Shown here: positions 17,275 through 26,570 of the stretch, one piece after another
Layout: every line of letters begins with the position of its first letter
Numbering within the stretch: the first letter of the stretch is position 1
Assembly (NCBI RefSeq): GCF_019977295.1
Contig: NZ_AP024651.1
Coordinates: 4,154,001-4,218,000 of the forward strand
Length of the DNA stretch: 64,000 bases
Source of the DNA: Arthrobacter sp. StoSoilB20
GTDB taxonomy: Bacteria > Actinomycetota > Actinomycetes > Actinomycetales > Micrococcaceae
Direction: 5' to 3'
Notes under the pieces: model-generated
Databases searched by the model: none
What the model was told of the DNA's origin: nothing
The model's input: only the letters and a program-made list of their open reading frames with translations
Translations under genes and position numbers: made by a program

Positions 17275-18588
17275 ATGAAGCGTCGTCACCTATTCGCGGG
17301 GGTGGCCGGCCTGGCGGCCAGCACCTTGCTGCTCGCAGCCTGCGGGACCGGCCCCAGCACCTCCGCTGCTCCTACGCCCACGGAAGACCCCTCAGGGTCC
17401 ATTACTTTCTGGTCCTCACTGGCCGGGATGGACAAAGTGGCTGAAGCGTTCAACGCCAGCCAGGACAAGATCAAGGTCAGCTTCGAAACCATCCCCAACG
17501 GCGCCAACGGTGGTTACGCCAAGCTCTCCACCGCCATCACGGCAGGCAACGGCCCGGACGTCGCCACCATCGAATACCCCCAGTTGCCGCAGTTCGTCAG
17601 CAACAGCCAGGTCATTCCGCTCGATGGCCTGATCAACAAGTCCGAAACTGTGGACAAGCTCACGGACGAGACAAAGGCATTGGTCCAGTTCGGCGGGAAG
17701 ACCTATGCCCTTCCGTACGACGCCGCCCCGATGCTCATGTGGTACCGCAAAGACATGCTGGCGAAAGCCGGCGTCGAGGTCCCTAAGACCTGGGACGAAT
17801 TTGAAGAGGCAGGCAAGAAGCTCAAGGCCGTAGCGCCTGACTCCTACCTGGCCAGCTTCAACCCCAACGAGGTAGCGGCGAGCGCAGGTCTGGCCTGGCA
17901 GGCAGGGGCCAAGTGGTTCGGCACCGAAGGCGACAGCTGGAAAGTTGGAGTCAACGACGAAGCAACACAGAAGGTTGCCAACTACTGGCAGAAGCTGATT
18001 GACCAGAAGATCGTCAAAGTCACCCAGGCCTACAGCGACGAGTGGAGCCTGGACCTCGCCAACAGCACTGTGGTTGGCGTAGTTGGCGCGAACTGGAGTG
18101 CCACCGGCATCCAGAAGCGCACCGAGGCCAGCGGCCAGAAGGGCCAGTGGATCGCTGCCGAGCTGCCCAACTGGGGCAACGAATCCGGCGCTTTCTACGG
18201 CGGTTCCAGCTTCAACGTGACCAAGAGCAGCAAGAACCCCGCCGCTGCCGCCAAGTTCGTCGAGTTCCTCACCACCAACCAGCAGGCCATCAAGGCCCGC
18301 GGCAACACCGGCTCCGCGTTCCTGGCCTTCCCGGGCCTGACGCCCGTGGCCCAGCAGGCCTACGACGCCAGCTACTTCGGCAACGACATCTACGAGGTCT
18401 TCACCAAGGCGTACGGCACCATCACCCCGGGCTGGCAGTGGGGACCCAACTGGGACATCACCAACACAGCCCTTAAGGATGCCTACGGCAAGCTCACCAC
18501 CGGCGGCACCATCCTTGGCTCCGTCGATACCGCCCAGGACGCCACAGTGGCCAGCCTGAAGCAGGCCGGCCTGTCGGTCAAAGAGTAG
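17275..18588 (+). CDS. ABC sugar importer, substrate-binding lipoprotein (module 2)
   Basis: A 437-aa family-1 solute-binding protein. ATG 17275 has an excellent AAAGGAGAA site. The lipobox is LAAC (Cys23), then a Ser/Thr/Pro linker and GSITFWSSLAGMDKV. Motifs include NGPDVATIEYPQLPQF and YDAAPMLMWYRKDML with KTWDEFEE, as in sugar-binding proteins of the MalE/UgpB group. It heads the second importer operon. The 3' end shows a short direct repeat (GTCAAAGAGTA at the last codons and again 16 bp later), a local duplication. Confidence 0.92.
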   Translation: MKRRHLFAGVAGLAASTLLLAACGTGPSTSAAPTPTEDPSGSITFWSSLAGMDKVAEAFNASQDKIKVSFETIPNGANGGYAKLSTAITAGNGPDVATIEYPQLPQFVSNSQVIPLDGLINKSETVDKLTDETKALVQFGGKTYALPYDAAPMLMWYRKDMLAKAGVEVPKTWDEFEEAGKKLKAVAPDSYLASFNPNEVAASAGLAWQAGAKWFGTEGDSWKVGVNDEATQKVANYWQKLIDQKIVKVTQAYSDEWSLDLANSTVVGVVGANWSATGIQKRTEASGQKGQWIAAELPNWGNESGAFYGGSSFNVTKSSKNPAAAAKFVEFLTTNQQAIKARGNTGSAFLAFPGLTPVAQQAYDASYFGNDIYEVFTKAYGTITPGWQWGPNWDITNTALKDAYGKLTTGGTILGSVDTAQDATVASLKQAGLSVKE

Positions 18589-18643
18589 TTCCGTCAAAGA
18601 GTAATTCGTCAGGAACAGCCGCTCACCGAGTAGTCCCACAGGC

Positions 18644-18669
18644 AGGGGGCCTCTGACAGGAGGCCCCCT
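18644..18669 (+). promoter_or_regulatory. intercistronic hairpin after binding-protein gene
   Basis: AGGGGGCCTC (18644-18653) pairs perfectly with GAGGCCCCCT (18660-18669), loop 6 nt, between the binding-protein and permease genes. Hairpins here commonly stabilise the upstream message or partly terminate transcription, so that binding protein is made in excess over permeases. The permease ribosome site begins just after it. Confidence 0.6.
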
Positions 18670-18688
18670 CCCAAGCTAGGAGAATCCC

Positions 18689-19621
18689 ATGGCCACCCAG
18701 GCCCTCACCACCACAGTGCGCCGCCGCGGCCGTGCACTGGCGGGAACCGGCGGACGGACTGCCGCGCTGTTCCTGGTCCCCTTCTTCGCGGTCTTCGCGA
18801 TCGCCATGATCGCACCAGTGATCTACTCCCTGGTGCTGAGTTTCCACTCGCAGCAGAAGTCCGGCTTGGGCTTCGGGGAAGCCAAGACCGTGTTCGTAGG
18901 GCTTGAGAACTATGTGCAGGTCTTCCAATCCGAAACCTTCATGGAGGGCATCGGCCGCCTCGGCCTTTACTGCCTGATCTACATTCCCTGCATGGTGGGC
19001 GGTGCAGTGGTCTTCGCACTCCTGCTGGATGCGACAGTGGCCAAGGCACGCAAGCTCTTCCAGCTCCTGGTGTTCCTTCCGCACGCAGTTCCGGGCGTCA
19101 TTGCTGCCCTGATCTGGGCCTACCTTTACACCCCCGGCATCAGCCCACTGGTCCAGGCACTCCAGGGTGGCGGTATCCAGGTCAACTTCCTGGACGCCCA
19201 CCTGGTGCTCCCATCCATCGTGAACATCGGAGTATGGGAATGGACGGGCTACAACGTCATCATCCTGTTCACTGCACTCCAGGCCGTGCCCCGGGAAATC
19301 CTGGAAGCGGCACGGGTGGACGGCGCCGGTGAGATCCGGGCCGCGGTGAGCATCAAGTTCCCCCTGATCCTGCCGGCCCTGAGCGTCATCATGCTCTTCA
19401 CCATCATCGGCACCCTGCAGCTGTTTACCGAGCCAAACATCATCTCCAAGGCCACGGCCTCGGTCACCAGTACCTGGGTTCCCAACCTGTGGGCCTATGA
19501 CGCAGCGTTCATCCGCCACAACCTCAACCAGGCCGCGGCGGCCTCCATCATCATTGCCGGGCTGGCCGCAATCCTGTCCCTGGCCGTCACCCGCCTTAGC
19601 TCCAGGATGAACAAATCATGA
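18689..19621 (+). CDS. sugar ABC transporter permease (module 2, MalF-type)
   Basis: A 310-aa membrane subunit with six transmembrane segments, the first around residues 25-50 (TAALFLVPFFAVFAIAMIAP). The EAA loop is visible (EILEAARVDGAGEIRAAVSIKFPLILP). The ATG has CTAGGAGA upstream and its stop overlaps the next permease start (ATGA). It works with the lipoprotein at 17275 and the permease at 19618. Confidence 0.92.
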   Translation: MATQALTTTVRRRGRALAGTGGRTAALFLVPFFAVFAIAMIAPVIYSLVLSFHSQQKSGLGFGEAKTVFVGLENYVQVFQSETFMEGIGRLGLYCLIYIPCMVGGAVVFALLLDATVAKARKLFQLLVFLPHAVPGVIAALIWAYLYTPGISPLVQALQGGGIQVNFLDAHLVLPSIVNIGVWEWTGYNVIILFTALQAVPREILEAARVDGAGEIRAAVSIKFPLILPALSVIMLFTIIGTLQLFTEPNIISKATASVTSTWVPNLWAYDAAFIRHNLNQAAAASIIIAGLAAILSLAVTRLSSRMNKS

Positions 19622-20562
19622 GCACCTCAACACTTTCCCGAAACACCGCAGCATCCAAGCAAGGTCCACGGTCCCGCCGCACGGGATACCGTTCCGGCCG
19701 CGGCAGCAACGGCACTTCCAACCGCAGCGGAGGGTTTGCCAGCAAGCTCACCGTCAACGGGCTCCTGATCATTGGCTCGGCCTACATGGTGGTCCCTGTC
19801 CTGTGGTTGGTGTTCGCCTCCACCAAGAATGCAGCGGACCTCTACGGCACCAGCGCCTACGCGTTGGGTAATTTCTCCCTGTTCGAGAACATCGCCAACG
19901 TGGCAAACCAGGACGGCGGGCTCTTCTTCCGCTGGCTGGGAAACTCCGTGATGTACGCCGGCGTTGGCGCGGTCCTCGGCAGCCTCATTTCAGTCATGGC
20001 CGGATACGCGTTCGACAAATTCCAGTTCCGTTGGAAGGACTCGCTCTTCGGCTTCGTCCTGGTGGGCGTCCTGATCCCCAACACCGCAACCGTGCTGCCC
20101 ATGTACCTCCTGGCCTCCCTGGTGGGTATGACCAACACCATCTGGGCCATCCTCATCCCGGTACTGTGCAACCCGTTCGGCGTCTACCTGGCCCGGGTCT
20201 ACTCCTCCAGCTACGTGCCGGCAGAAACCCTCGAGGCCGCACGGATGGACGGCGCCGGGCCAGTCCGGTCCTTCTTCTCCCTGGGCCTCCCCATGATGAT
20301 GCCCGGCTACATCACCATCGCGCTCTTCCAGTTCGTGGGCGTGTGGAACAACTTCATGCTCCCCCTGGTGATGCTCCAGGACCAGCAACTCCTCCCCGTC
20401 AGCGTGGGCATCTCCATCTGGCAGGGCTACTCCGTACCGCAGCCCGAATTCACGCCCATGGTCATCACGGGCTCGCTGCTTTCCATCCTTCCGTTGCTGG
20501 TGGCCTTCATCATGCTCCAGCGCTTCTGGAAGTCAGGCCTGACCGCAGGGAGCGTCAAGTGA
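19618..20562 (+). CDS. sugar ABC transporter permease (module 2, MalG-type)
   Basis: A 314-aa membrane subunit with a longer basic, serine-rich N-terminus (about 40 residues) before the first transmembrane segment. It carries the EAA motif (ETLEAARMDGAGPVRSFFSLGLPMMMP). It overlaps the upstream permease by 4 nt, and its stop overlaps the GTG of the downstream dehydrogenase, so the last four genes of module 2 form one translationally coupled unit. Confidence 0.92.
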   Translation: MSTSTLSRNTAASKQGPRSRRTGYRSGRGSNGTSNRSGGFASKLTVNGLLIIGSAYMVVPVLWLVFASTKNAADLYGTSAYALGNFSLFENIANVANQDGGLFFRWLGNSVMYAGVGAVLGSLISVMAGYAFDKFQFRWKDSLFGFVLVGVLIPNTATVLPMYLLASLVGMTNTIWAILIPVLCNPFGVYLARVYSSSYVPAETLEAARMDGAGPVRSFFSLGLPMMMPGYITIALFQFVGVWNNFMLPLVMLQDQQLLPVSVGISIWQGYSVPQPEFTPMVITGSLLSILPLLVAFIMLQRFWKSGLTAGSVK

Positions 20563-21572
20563 CCAGCACCAAACCAAACGTCGCGCTCGCCATGGGTCCC
20601 GGCGTCGTATCCCGGGTCTTTCCCAGCCGCCGCCTCGAGACCCTCTCCCCCGGCTTGCGGCTGCTTAGCCCTGATCCCATGGAAGATTTCACATCCGCAC
20701 GTTCGTTGGAACTCCTGGCAGAGACGGACATCCTCATCACAGGGTGGAGCTGCCCCAGACTGGATGCCGCGGCCCTGGCCGCAGCTCCGCGCCTGACCCA
20801 TGTCCTCCACGCCGGAGGCACCGTCAAACACCATGTGGGCGACGAATGCTGGGAAAGGGGCATCGAAATCAGCACCGCCGCTGATGCCAACTCCATCCCC
20901 GTGGCCGAGTACACGGTGGCCATGATCCTGCTGGCCAACAAGCGCGTCCTCCAGATCGCCCGCAAGCTGCACTCGGAGAAAACCGGTATCGAGCCGGACC
21001 AGGTGTTCCCGGACATGGGCAACTTCGGCAAACGCGTGGGCATCATCGGGGCGTCCAGGATCGGCAAGCACGTCATCCGGCTCCTGAAGTCCTACGACGT
21101 CCACGTAGTAGTGGCAGATCCTTTCCTTGACGATGCCGCGGCAGCCTCCCTCGGCGTCGAACGCGTCACCTTGGAAGAGCTGGTGGGCAGTTGCGACGTC
21201 GTCAGCCTCCACGCGCCGTCGCTTCCGTCCACCCGCAACCTGATCCATCAAGGCCTGGTGTCCTGTTTCAAGCCCGGTGCCACCTTCATCAACACCGCGC
21301 GCGGCGAACTGGTGGACCAAGATGCGCTGCTTCGGCGCATCGAGCAAGGCGACCTTTACGCTGTCCTGGACGTCACCACTCCTTGGGTGCTCCCAGCGGA
21401 CTCGGGCTTCTACACACACCCCAATGTGCTGCTGACACCGCATCTGGCCGGCTCGCTGGGGATGGAGCTGGAGCGGATGGCCGCCAGCACCATCGAGGAA
21501 GCCCACCGGGTGTCCCGCGGAGAACCGCTCCTGCACAGACTCCATGCGAAAGACCTCGCCTTTACGGCCTGA
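20559..21572 (+). CDS. D-2-hydroxyacid dehydrogenase-like protein (module 2), catalytic Glu replaced
   Basis: A 337-aa paralog of the protein at 4216-5262. The GTG at 20559 overlaps the permease stop. NAD-binding GIIGASRIG (residues 161-169), catalytic Arg248 (NTARGE) and His295 (LTPHLAG) are present. The glutamate that orients the histidine is not: the segment aligned with FDAEPLP of the first copy reads TTPWVLP, putting Trp276 at the Glu position. The protein may have altered or lost dehydrogenase activity, or may sense or bind a hydroxyacid. Its coupling to the importer still argues for a role in the same pathway. Confidence 0.8.
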   Translation: MTSTKPNVALAMGPGVVSRVFPSRRLETLSPGLRLLSPDPMEDFTSARSLELLAETDILITGWSCPRLDAAALAAAPRLTHVLHAGGTVKHHVGDECWERGIEISTAADANSIPVAEYTVAMILLANKRVLQIARKLHSEKTGIEPDQVFPDMGNFGKRVGIIGASRIGKHVIRLLKSYDVHVVVADPFLDDAAAASLGVERVTLEELVGSCDVVSLHAPSLPSTRNLIHQGLVSCFKPGATFINTARGELVDQDALLRRIEQGDLYAVLDVTTPWVLPADSGFYTHPNVLLTPHLAGSLGMELERMAASTIEEAHRVSRGEPLLHRLHAKDLAFTA

Positions 21573-21719
21573 GCAGGCACGGCCTAGGCGGGCCCGGGCT
21601 GCCCTCACGCGTGAGCGGGCATGGCCTAGGCGGGCCCGGCCTACCCTCACGCCTGAGCGGGCACGGCCTAGGCGGGCGCGGCCTACCCTCACGCCTGGGC
21701 GGGCGCGGCCGTGCGCGGC
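21570..21719. repeat. 42-bp tandem repeat, about 3.5 copies
   Basis: Units begin at 21570, 21612, 21654 and 21696 with TGAGCGGGCACGGCCTAGGC-like sequence, diverging by a few bases. Each of the first three has the palindrome GCCTAGGC. The array starts at the dehydrogenase stop codon and ends in GCGGCCGTGC repeats. The period of 14 codons leaves minus-strand frames open but GC-biased, and I see no gene. The rest of the gap to 21874 contains CTGATTGGATCAG and CTGATCAG palindromes just before the ATPase gene. Confidence 0.85.
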
Positions 21720-21874
21720 CGTGCGCAACAACCACGACGGCGACAGAACGCCCAGCGGCTGGCATACTCAGTCCCATCGCTCCACCCATCCTTGGACAGA
21801 CCCGGCTCCTCGGATCGACTCAACTGATTGGATCAGTCCACGTGATCTGATCAGCACAACAACTGGGGGCATGC

Positions 21875-24319
21875 GTGCCAGAGGACAAGCACCAATCACC
21901 GGCGGCAGTCCGTCCAGCGGGTGGATCGGCCCAGGGATTGAGCGCTGCCGAAGTTGCTGCGCGGGTGGCCGCGGGACAAACCAACGCCTTCGTCCAGGAC
22001 ACCAGCCGCAGCGTGTGGAGCATTGTCCGCGCCAACGTGCTCACCCTGTTCAACGGCATCATCCTGGCCTGCTTCATTGTCCTGTTTGCGATCGGCCGCT
22101 GGCAGGATGCCTTGTTCGGGTTCAGTGCCGTGGCCAACGCGGTGATCGGCAGCGTCCAGGAGTACCGGGCCAAGCGTGCCTTGGACCGCCTTGCCCTCCT
22201 GAACGCCCCGCACGCCAGGGTGATGCGCGACGGCTCCGAGGCCGAAATCGACCTGGACGACGTAGTGCTGGATGACACCCTGGTCCTCCGTGCCGGTGAC
22301 CAAGTGCCCGCCGACGGACTGGTAGCCGGATCACGGGGCCTCCAAGTGGATGAATCCATGCTGACCGGCGAATCCGACCCCGTTGAAAAGGCCGACGACG
22401 ACCGTGTCCTGTCAGGATCCGTGGTGGTGGCCGGTGAAGGAACAGCCGTGGTGGACCGGGTAGGCGCAGACTCCTTCGCGAACTCCCTGGCGGCGGAGGC
22501 CAAGCGCTTCTCCCTGGTGGCTTCAGAACTGCGGTCCTCGATCGACCGGGTCCTGAAATGGGTCACTTGGTTCGTGGGTCCGGTGGCGTTGCTGGTCCTG
22601 AATGCCCAGATGATTGCCCAGGGCGGGTGGGCCGAAGCTTCGGCGAGTGGAGCGTGGCGGGACGCTGCGACGGCGACCATTGCCGCCGTCGTCGCCATGG
22701 TTCCTTTGGGACTGGTACTGATGACCAGCATCACCTTCGCCGTCGGGGCGGTAAAGCTGGCCCGGCAACAGGTCCTCGTGCAGGAGCTTCCGGCGGTCGA
22801 GGGGCTGGCGCGCGTGGATATCATCTGCCTCGATAAGACCGGCACCCTCACCTAGGGCGACATCGTTTTCGACGCCGCCCATCCTTTGACGCACCGCCCG
22901 GGCTGGGAGGCTGTGCTCTCTTGGTACGGCGTGCAGAACGATGCCAATGCCACGGCCCGGAGCCTTGCCGGTCATTTCACCGAGCCTCCCGCAGAGCCGC
23001 CGGTAGACCGCGTGCCGTTTTCTTCGGCGCGTAAGTGGAGCGCGGTTGTTTTCGACGACGGAATGTGGATCCTGGGAGGGCCCGAAATGGTGTTCCCGGG
23101 GCACAATTCCACCGATCCTGTGCGGCAGCAGCTTGCCGCCCGGACCGTAGAGCTGGCTGCCACCGGCCGGCGCACACTGGTGCTGGCCCACGGCACGCCC
23201 ACCGGTGACGAGACCGTACCATCAGACGCCGTCCCGGTTGCCCTACTGACGTTCAAGGAGAACATCCGCCCCGACGCCGCCGAAACGCTCACCTACTTCG
23301 CGGCGCAGGACGTGGACGTCCGGATCATTTCCGGTGACAACCCGCAGACCGTTGCCGCCATAGCCCGGGAAGTCGGGCTGGAGGCGCCCTATGGCTTCGA
23401 TGCCCGGGAACTGCCCGACGACGACCAGGAACTGCTGGAGGTCATCAACAACCACGTGGTCTTTGGACGCGTCACCCCGGACCAGAAGAAGAGGATCGTG
23501 GTGGTTCTCAAGTCCGCCGGCCGCACAGTGGCCATGACCGGCGACGGCGTCAACGATGCCTTGGCCATCAAAGAAGCCGATATAGGTGTGGCGATGAACT
23601 CCGGGGCGGCAGCCACCAAGGCCGTGGCCCGGCTGGTGCTCCTGGACGGCAAGTTCTCCCACCTGCCCTCAGTGGTGGCCGAGGGCAGGCAGGTCATCGC
23701 CAACATCGAGCGCGTCTCCATGCTGTTCCTGACCAAGACCGCTTATGCCACTTTCCTGGCCATCGCCTTCGGCATCCTCCTGCTGCCATTCCCTTTCCTT
23801 CCGCGGCAACTGTCCGTCACTGACGGTTTGACCATCGGCATACCGGCGTTCTTCCTGGCCTTGCTGCCCAACGCCCAGCGCTACATCCCCGGCTTCCTGC
23901 GCCGCTCACTGACCTTTGCCGTCCCGGCGGGCTTGTCGGTGACACTGGGGCTCGCCTCCTATGCCCGCCTTGCGGCGAACCTGCAGATTCCGGAAGCGGA
24001 GATCAGGACCGGGTCCACGCTGATCCTGGCGATCATCGGCATCTGGATCCTGGTGGTGCTCTCGCGCCCGGTGACCCGCTTCAAGGGCATGGTCATCGGT
24101 GCGATGATGGTCGGCCTTGTCCTGGTGTACTCGGTGCCAATAGCCCGCGACTTCCTGCAGTTCACCGATCCAACCCTGCCCACGGCACTACTGGTCCTGG
24201 GAACGTCAGCGGCGTGCATCGCGCTGGTGGAGATCGTCCGGTTCGTTCATCGCCGCGTCGCCTACCGGGATGCCCAGGAGGCCCTGCACCAAACGGTCAA
24301 TCAGCGCGCCTCGAAGTAG
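21875..24319 (+). pseudogene. CtpE-type cation-transporting P-type ATPase, interrupted by in-frame TAG
   Basis: The frame is continuous except for TAG at 22853-22855, codon 327. It reads as one 814-codon P-type ATPase similar in layout to mycobacterial CtpE (calcium). Visible are the actuator motif LTGES, the phosphorylation site Asp320 in DKTGTLT, a short N-domain with FSSARKWSA, GDNPQT and TGDGVND, and C-terminal membrane helices. The amber codon directly follows DKTGTLT, where Glu (GAG) is usual, so a single G-to-T change explains it. The membrane motif normally reading PEGL is PLGL here, a second unusual change at an ion-binding position. Without read-through the product is a 326-aa fragment. 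A sequencing error cannot be excluded. Confidence 0.8.
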
Positions 24320-24711
24320 CTGCGACCACGTCCCACCCACAACGGCACCAGCACGGCGACCGAAGCGATGCCTTGGGAAATGACGGCCGACCAGTCTCCG
24401 TCCGCAGCAATCACCAGGTCCAGCACGGCAAAAACAAGCCCCAGCAGCATGACTGCGGTTGCACCACGCCGCGCCGCGTTGCTGCCGCGGGCCACCCCGG
24501 AGGCCAGTCCGATCACCAACAGCCCGAACAGGACCATGCCTGCTCCCAGCAAGGTGATGGGCAAAGCAATGCCGCCGGACTGGGCTTCGGGGGTATACCG
24601 CAGGAAAATCGTCAGTATCCCGAGCAGGATTTGGGCGATGCCACCGATATACATCAGCACCACCGAGAACGTCACCACTCCGGGTCGTTTACGGCTCTCG
24701 CCCGTCTTCAT
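24301..24711 (-). CDS. small integral membrane protein, unknown function
   Basis: A 136-aa protein with four predicted transmembrane helices (GVVTFSVVLMYIGGIAQILL, ITLLGAGMVLFGLLVIGLA, GATAVMLLGLVFAVLDLVI, AVISQGIASVAVLVPLWV). It is a typical actinobacterial DUF-type membrane protein without recognisable motifs. The start at 24711 (MKTGESRKRPG) is preferred for its basic N-terminus. A TTG at 24762, preceded by AAGGGGTG, would add 17 residues. The gene is convergent with the ATPase and overlaps its end by 19 bp. Confidence 0.6.
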   Translation of the reverse strand: MKTGESRKRPGVVTFSVVLMYIGGIAQILLGILTIFLRYTPEAQSGGIALPITLLGAGMVLFGLLVIGLASGVARGSNAARRGATAVMLLGLVFAVLDLVIAADGDWSAVISQGIASVAVLVPLWVGRGRSYFEAR

Positions 24712-24844
24712 GAACTGAGCATAGACGAGGCCCCCACGCGGCAGGCAGCTCCCCGAGGGCAAGTGACACCCCTTGTCACAGAATTAACCACACATTCATG
24801 CACACCTTCGATCCAGTCAACCCAGGCTTCCTAGGGTCGGCCTT

Positions 24845-26437
24845 ATGGAAAAAATCTCCCGCAGATCCCTCATTTCAGCCGGCCTTGGAGCAGGAATCGC
24901 CGCCGGCATGTCAGCCGCGTTGCCAGGGACCGCCGTCGCGGTTTCTACAGCGGACGACGCCGGTCTCCGCACCGATCCGTTCACCCTCGGCATCGCGTCG
25001 GGCGAACCGTGGCCCGACGGCTTCGTCATCTGGACCCGCCTGGCAGTAAACCCCGTAGCCGAGGACGGCCTGGGCGCCATGCCCTCGCGTAACGTCGCCG
25101 TCGCCTGGGAGGTCGCAGAAGACCCGGCGATGCGGCGCGTAGTAGCCCGCGGCGTCGAACATGCCAGGATCGAAACCGCCCACTCGGTGCACGTCGAGCT
25201 CAAAGGCCTCCGCCCCGGGCGGGAGTACTTCTACCGTTTCCGCACCGGGCGGCATGTCAGCGAAGTGGGCCGCACCCTGACCAGTCCGGCGCCCGGTGAA
25301 ACCCCCGCTGCGTTGGCCATGGCCTTCGCCAGCTGCGCCCAGTACGAGCACGGCTACTTCACGGCCTACCGCCGCCTTGCCGAGGACCACCCGGACCTGG
25401 TGCTGCACTTGGGTGACTACCTCTACGAGTACAAAAAGGGCAGCTACGTGATCGGCGGCGGAAACCCCCGCGACCACGAAGGACCCGAGACCACCACCCT
25501 GGCCGGCTACCGCCAGCGGCATGCCCAGTACAAGTCCGACGCCGACCTGAAGGCAGCGCATGCGATCGCACCGTGGCTGGTGGTCTGGGATGACCACGAA
25601 GTGGACAACAACTGGGCGGACGATATCCCGGAGAACAGTGACGCAGGCCAACTCAATGACACCACGGAGCATTTCCGCCAGCGCCGCGCCGCCGCGTTCC
25701 AGGCGTACTACGAGAACATGCCGTTGCGTTCGTCCTCGGTCCCTGCTGGTTTCGACATGAAGATCTACCGAACCATCCAGTGGGGACAGCTGGCCAACTT
25801 CCACATGATGGACACCAGGCAGTACCGGGACGATCAACTGGCCGGTGACGGTTGGCGGAAGAACGTGACCGAACGCCTTGATGAAAACCGCACCATCACC
25901 GGTGCCGAACAGGAGAAATGGCTGCTGGACGGCTTCAGGAACTCCACCCAGCGCTGGGACATCCTGGGCCAGCAGGTCTTCTTCGCCGAACGGGACCGTG
26001 ACAAAGCCCCGGAGATCGACGACGTCTCCATGGACGGGTGGGACGGGTATGCCGCTTCCCGCCGACGCATCACCCAAGGCTGGGTGGACGCCAAGGTGCG
26101 CAACGCCGTCGTACTGACCGGCGACGTCCACCGCCACTGGGCCGCCGACCTCAAAGTGGACTACAAGGACCCCGCCGCGGCAGTGGTTGGCTCGGAACTG
26201 GTGTGCTCCTCCATCACCTCCACCGGCGACGGCACAGGATCCACCACCGACCCCACCATGGCCTGGAACCCGCACCTGAAGTTCTACAACGACAACCGCG
26301 GCTACGTGAACACGCGAATCACCAAGGACTCCATGACCGCCGACTTCCGCGTGCTGGATCAGGTCACCACCCCGGGCGCACCGGTCAGCACCAGGAAGAC
26401 CTTCACGATCACCGACGGCGTCCCCGGCCTCGCCTGA
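24845..26437 (+). CDS. phoD: alkaline phosphatase D family protein, Tat-exported
   Basis: A 530-aa PhoD-like phosphodiesterase/phosphatase. The twin-arginine signal (SRRSLI, residues 5-10) is followed by an alanine-rich stretch. The N-terminal fibronectin-like PhoD_N domain (FTLGIASGEPWPDGFVIWTRL) precedes the metallophosphatase core with FASCAQYEHGYFTAYRRLAE, LHLGDYLYEY, VWDDHEVDNNW, LLDGF and LTGDVHRHW. These supply the calcium/iron ligands known for the family. It releases phosphate from organic phosphates outside the cell. The gene stands alone, and hairpin copy B follows 11 bp after its stop. Confidence 0.92.
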   Translation: MEKISRRSLISAGLGAGIAAGMSAALPGTAVAVSTADDAGLRTDPFTLGIASGEPWPDGFVIWTRLAVNPVAEDGLGAMPSRNVAVAWEVAEDPAMRRVVARGVEHARIETAHSVHVELKGLRPGREYFYRFRTGRHVSEVGRTLTSPAPGETPAALAMAFASCAQYEHGYFTAYRRLAEDHPDLVLHLGDYLYEYKKGSYVIGGGNPRDHEGPETTTLAGYRQRHAQYKSDADLKAAHAIAPWLVVWDDHEVDNNWADDIPENSDAGQLNDTTEHFRQRRAAAFQAYYENMPLRSSSVPAGFDMKIYRTIQWGQLANFHMMDTRQYRDDQLAGDGWRKNVTERLDENRTITGAEQEKWLLDGFRNSTQRWDILGQQVFFAERDRDKAPEIDDVSMDGWDGYAASRRRITQGWVDAKVRNAVVLTGDVHRHWAADLKVDYKDPAAAVVGSELVCSSITSTGDGTGSTTDPTMAWNPHLKFYNDNRGYVNTRITKDSMTADFRVLDQVTTPGAPVSTRKTFTITDGVPGLA

Positions 26438-26447
26438 GCCTGGTTCA

Positions 26448-26485
26448 CCCAAGTAGGTGACAGCACTTGCTGTTGCCTGCTTGGG
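26448..26485 (+). terminator. hairpin after phoD (repeat family copy B)
   Basis: CCCAAGTAGGTGACAGCA (26448-26465) pairs at 15 of 18 positions with the sequence at 26468-26485. It shows the conserved outer arm of the dispersed hairpin family in its purest form, with almost no inner insert. It is the only copy that does not lie between convergent genes. Confidence 0.65.
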
Positions 26486-26570
26486 GCTTAGGCCCAGTGA
26501 CTACGCCGAAGAGCGGGAGTAGCCTAGTTCCAGTTAATTCAGTGAATTTCTGTCCGGCTGGGGTTCTGCC

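Noticed and set aside
21544..22275. Long Arg/Gly/Pro-rich frames across the 42-bp repeat
   Set aside because: They follow the GC-rich repeat and then run antisense or out of frame to the ATPase gene; they have no gene-like composition.
24785..24844. PHO-box-like 11-nt repeats (ATTCATGCACA, CCTTCGATCCA, GTCAACCCAGG) before phoD
   Set aside because: The units match the known actinobacterial PHO box consensus only weakly; phosphate control is likely for the family but not shown by this sequence.
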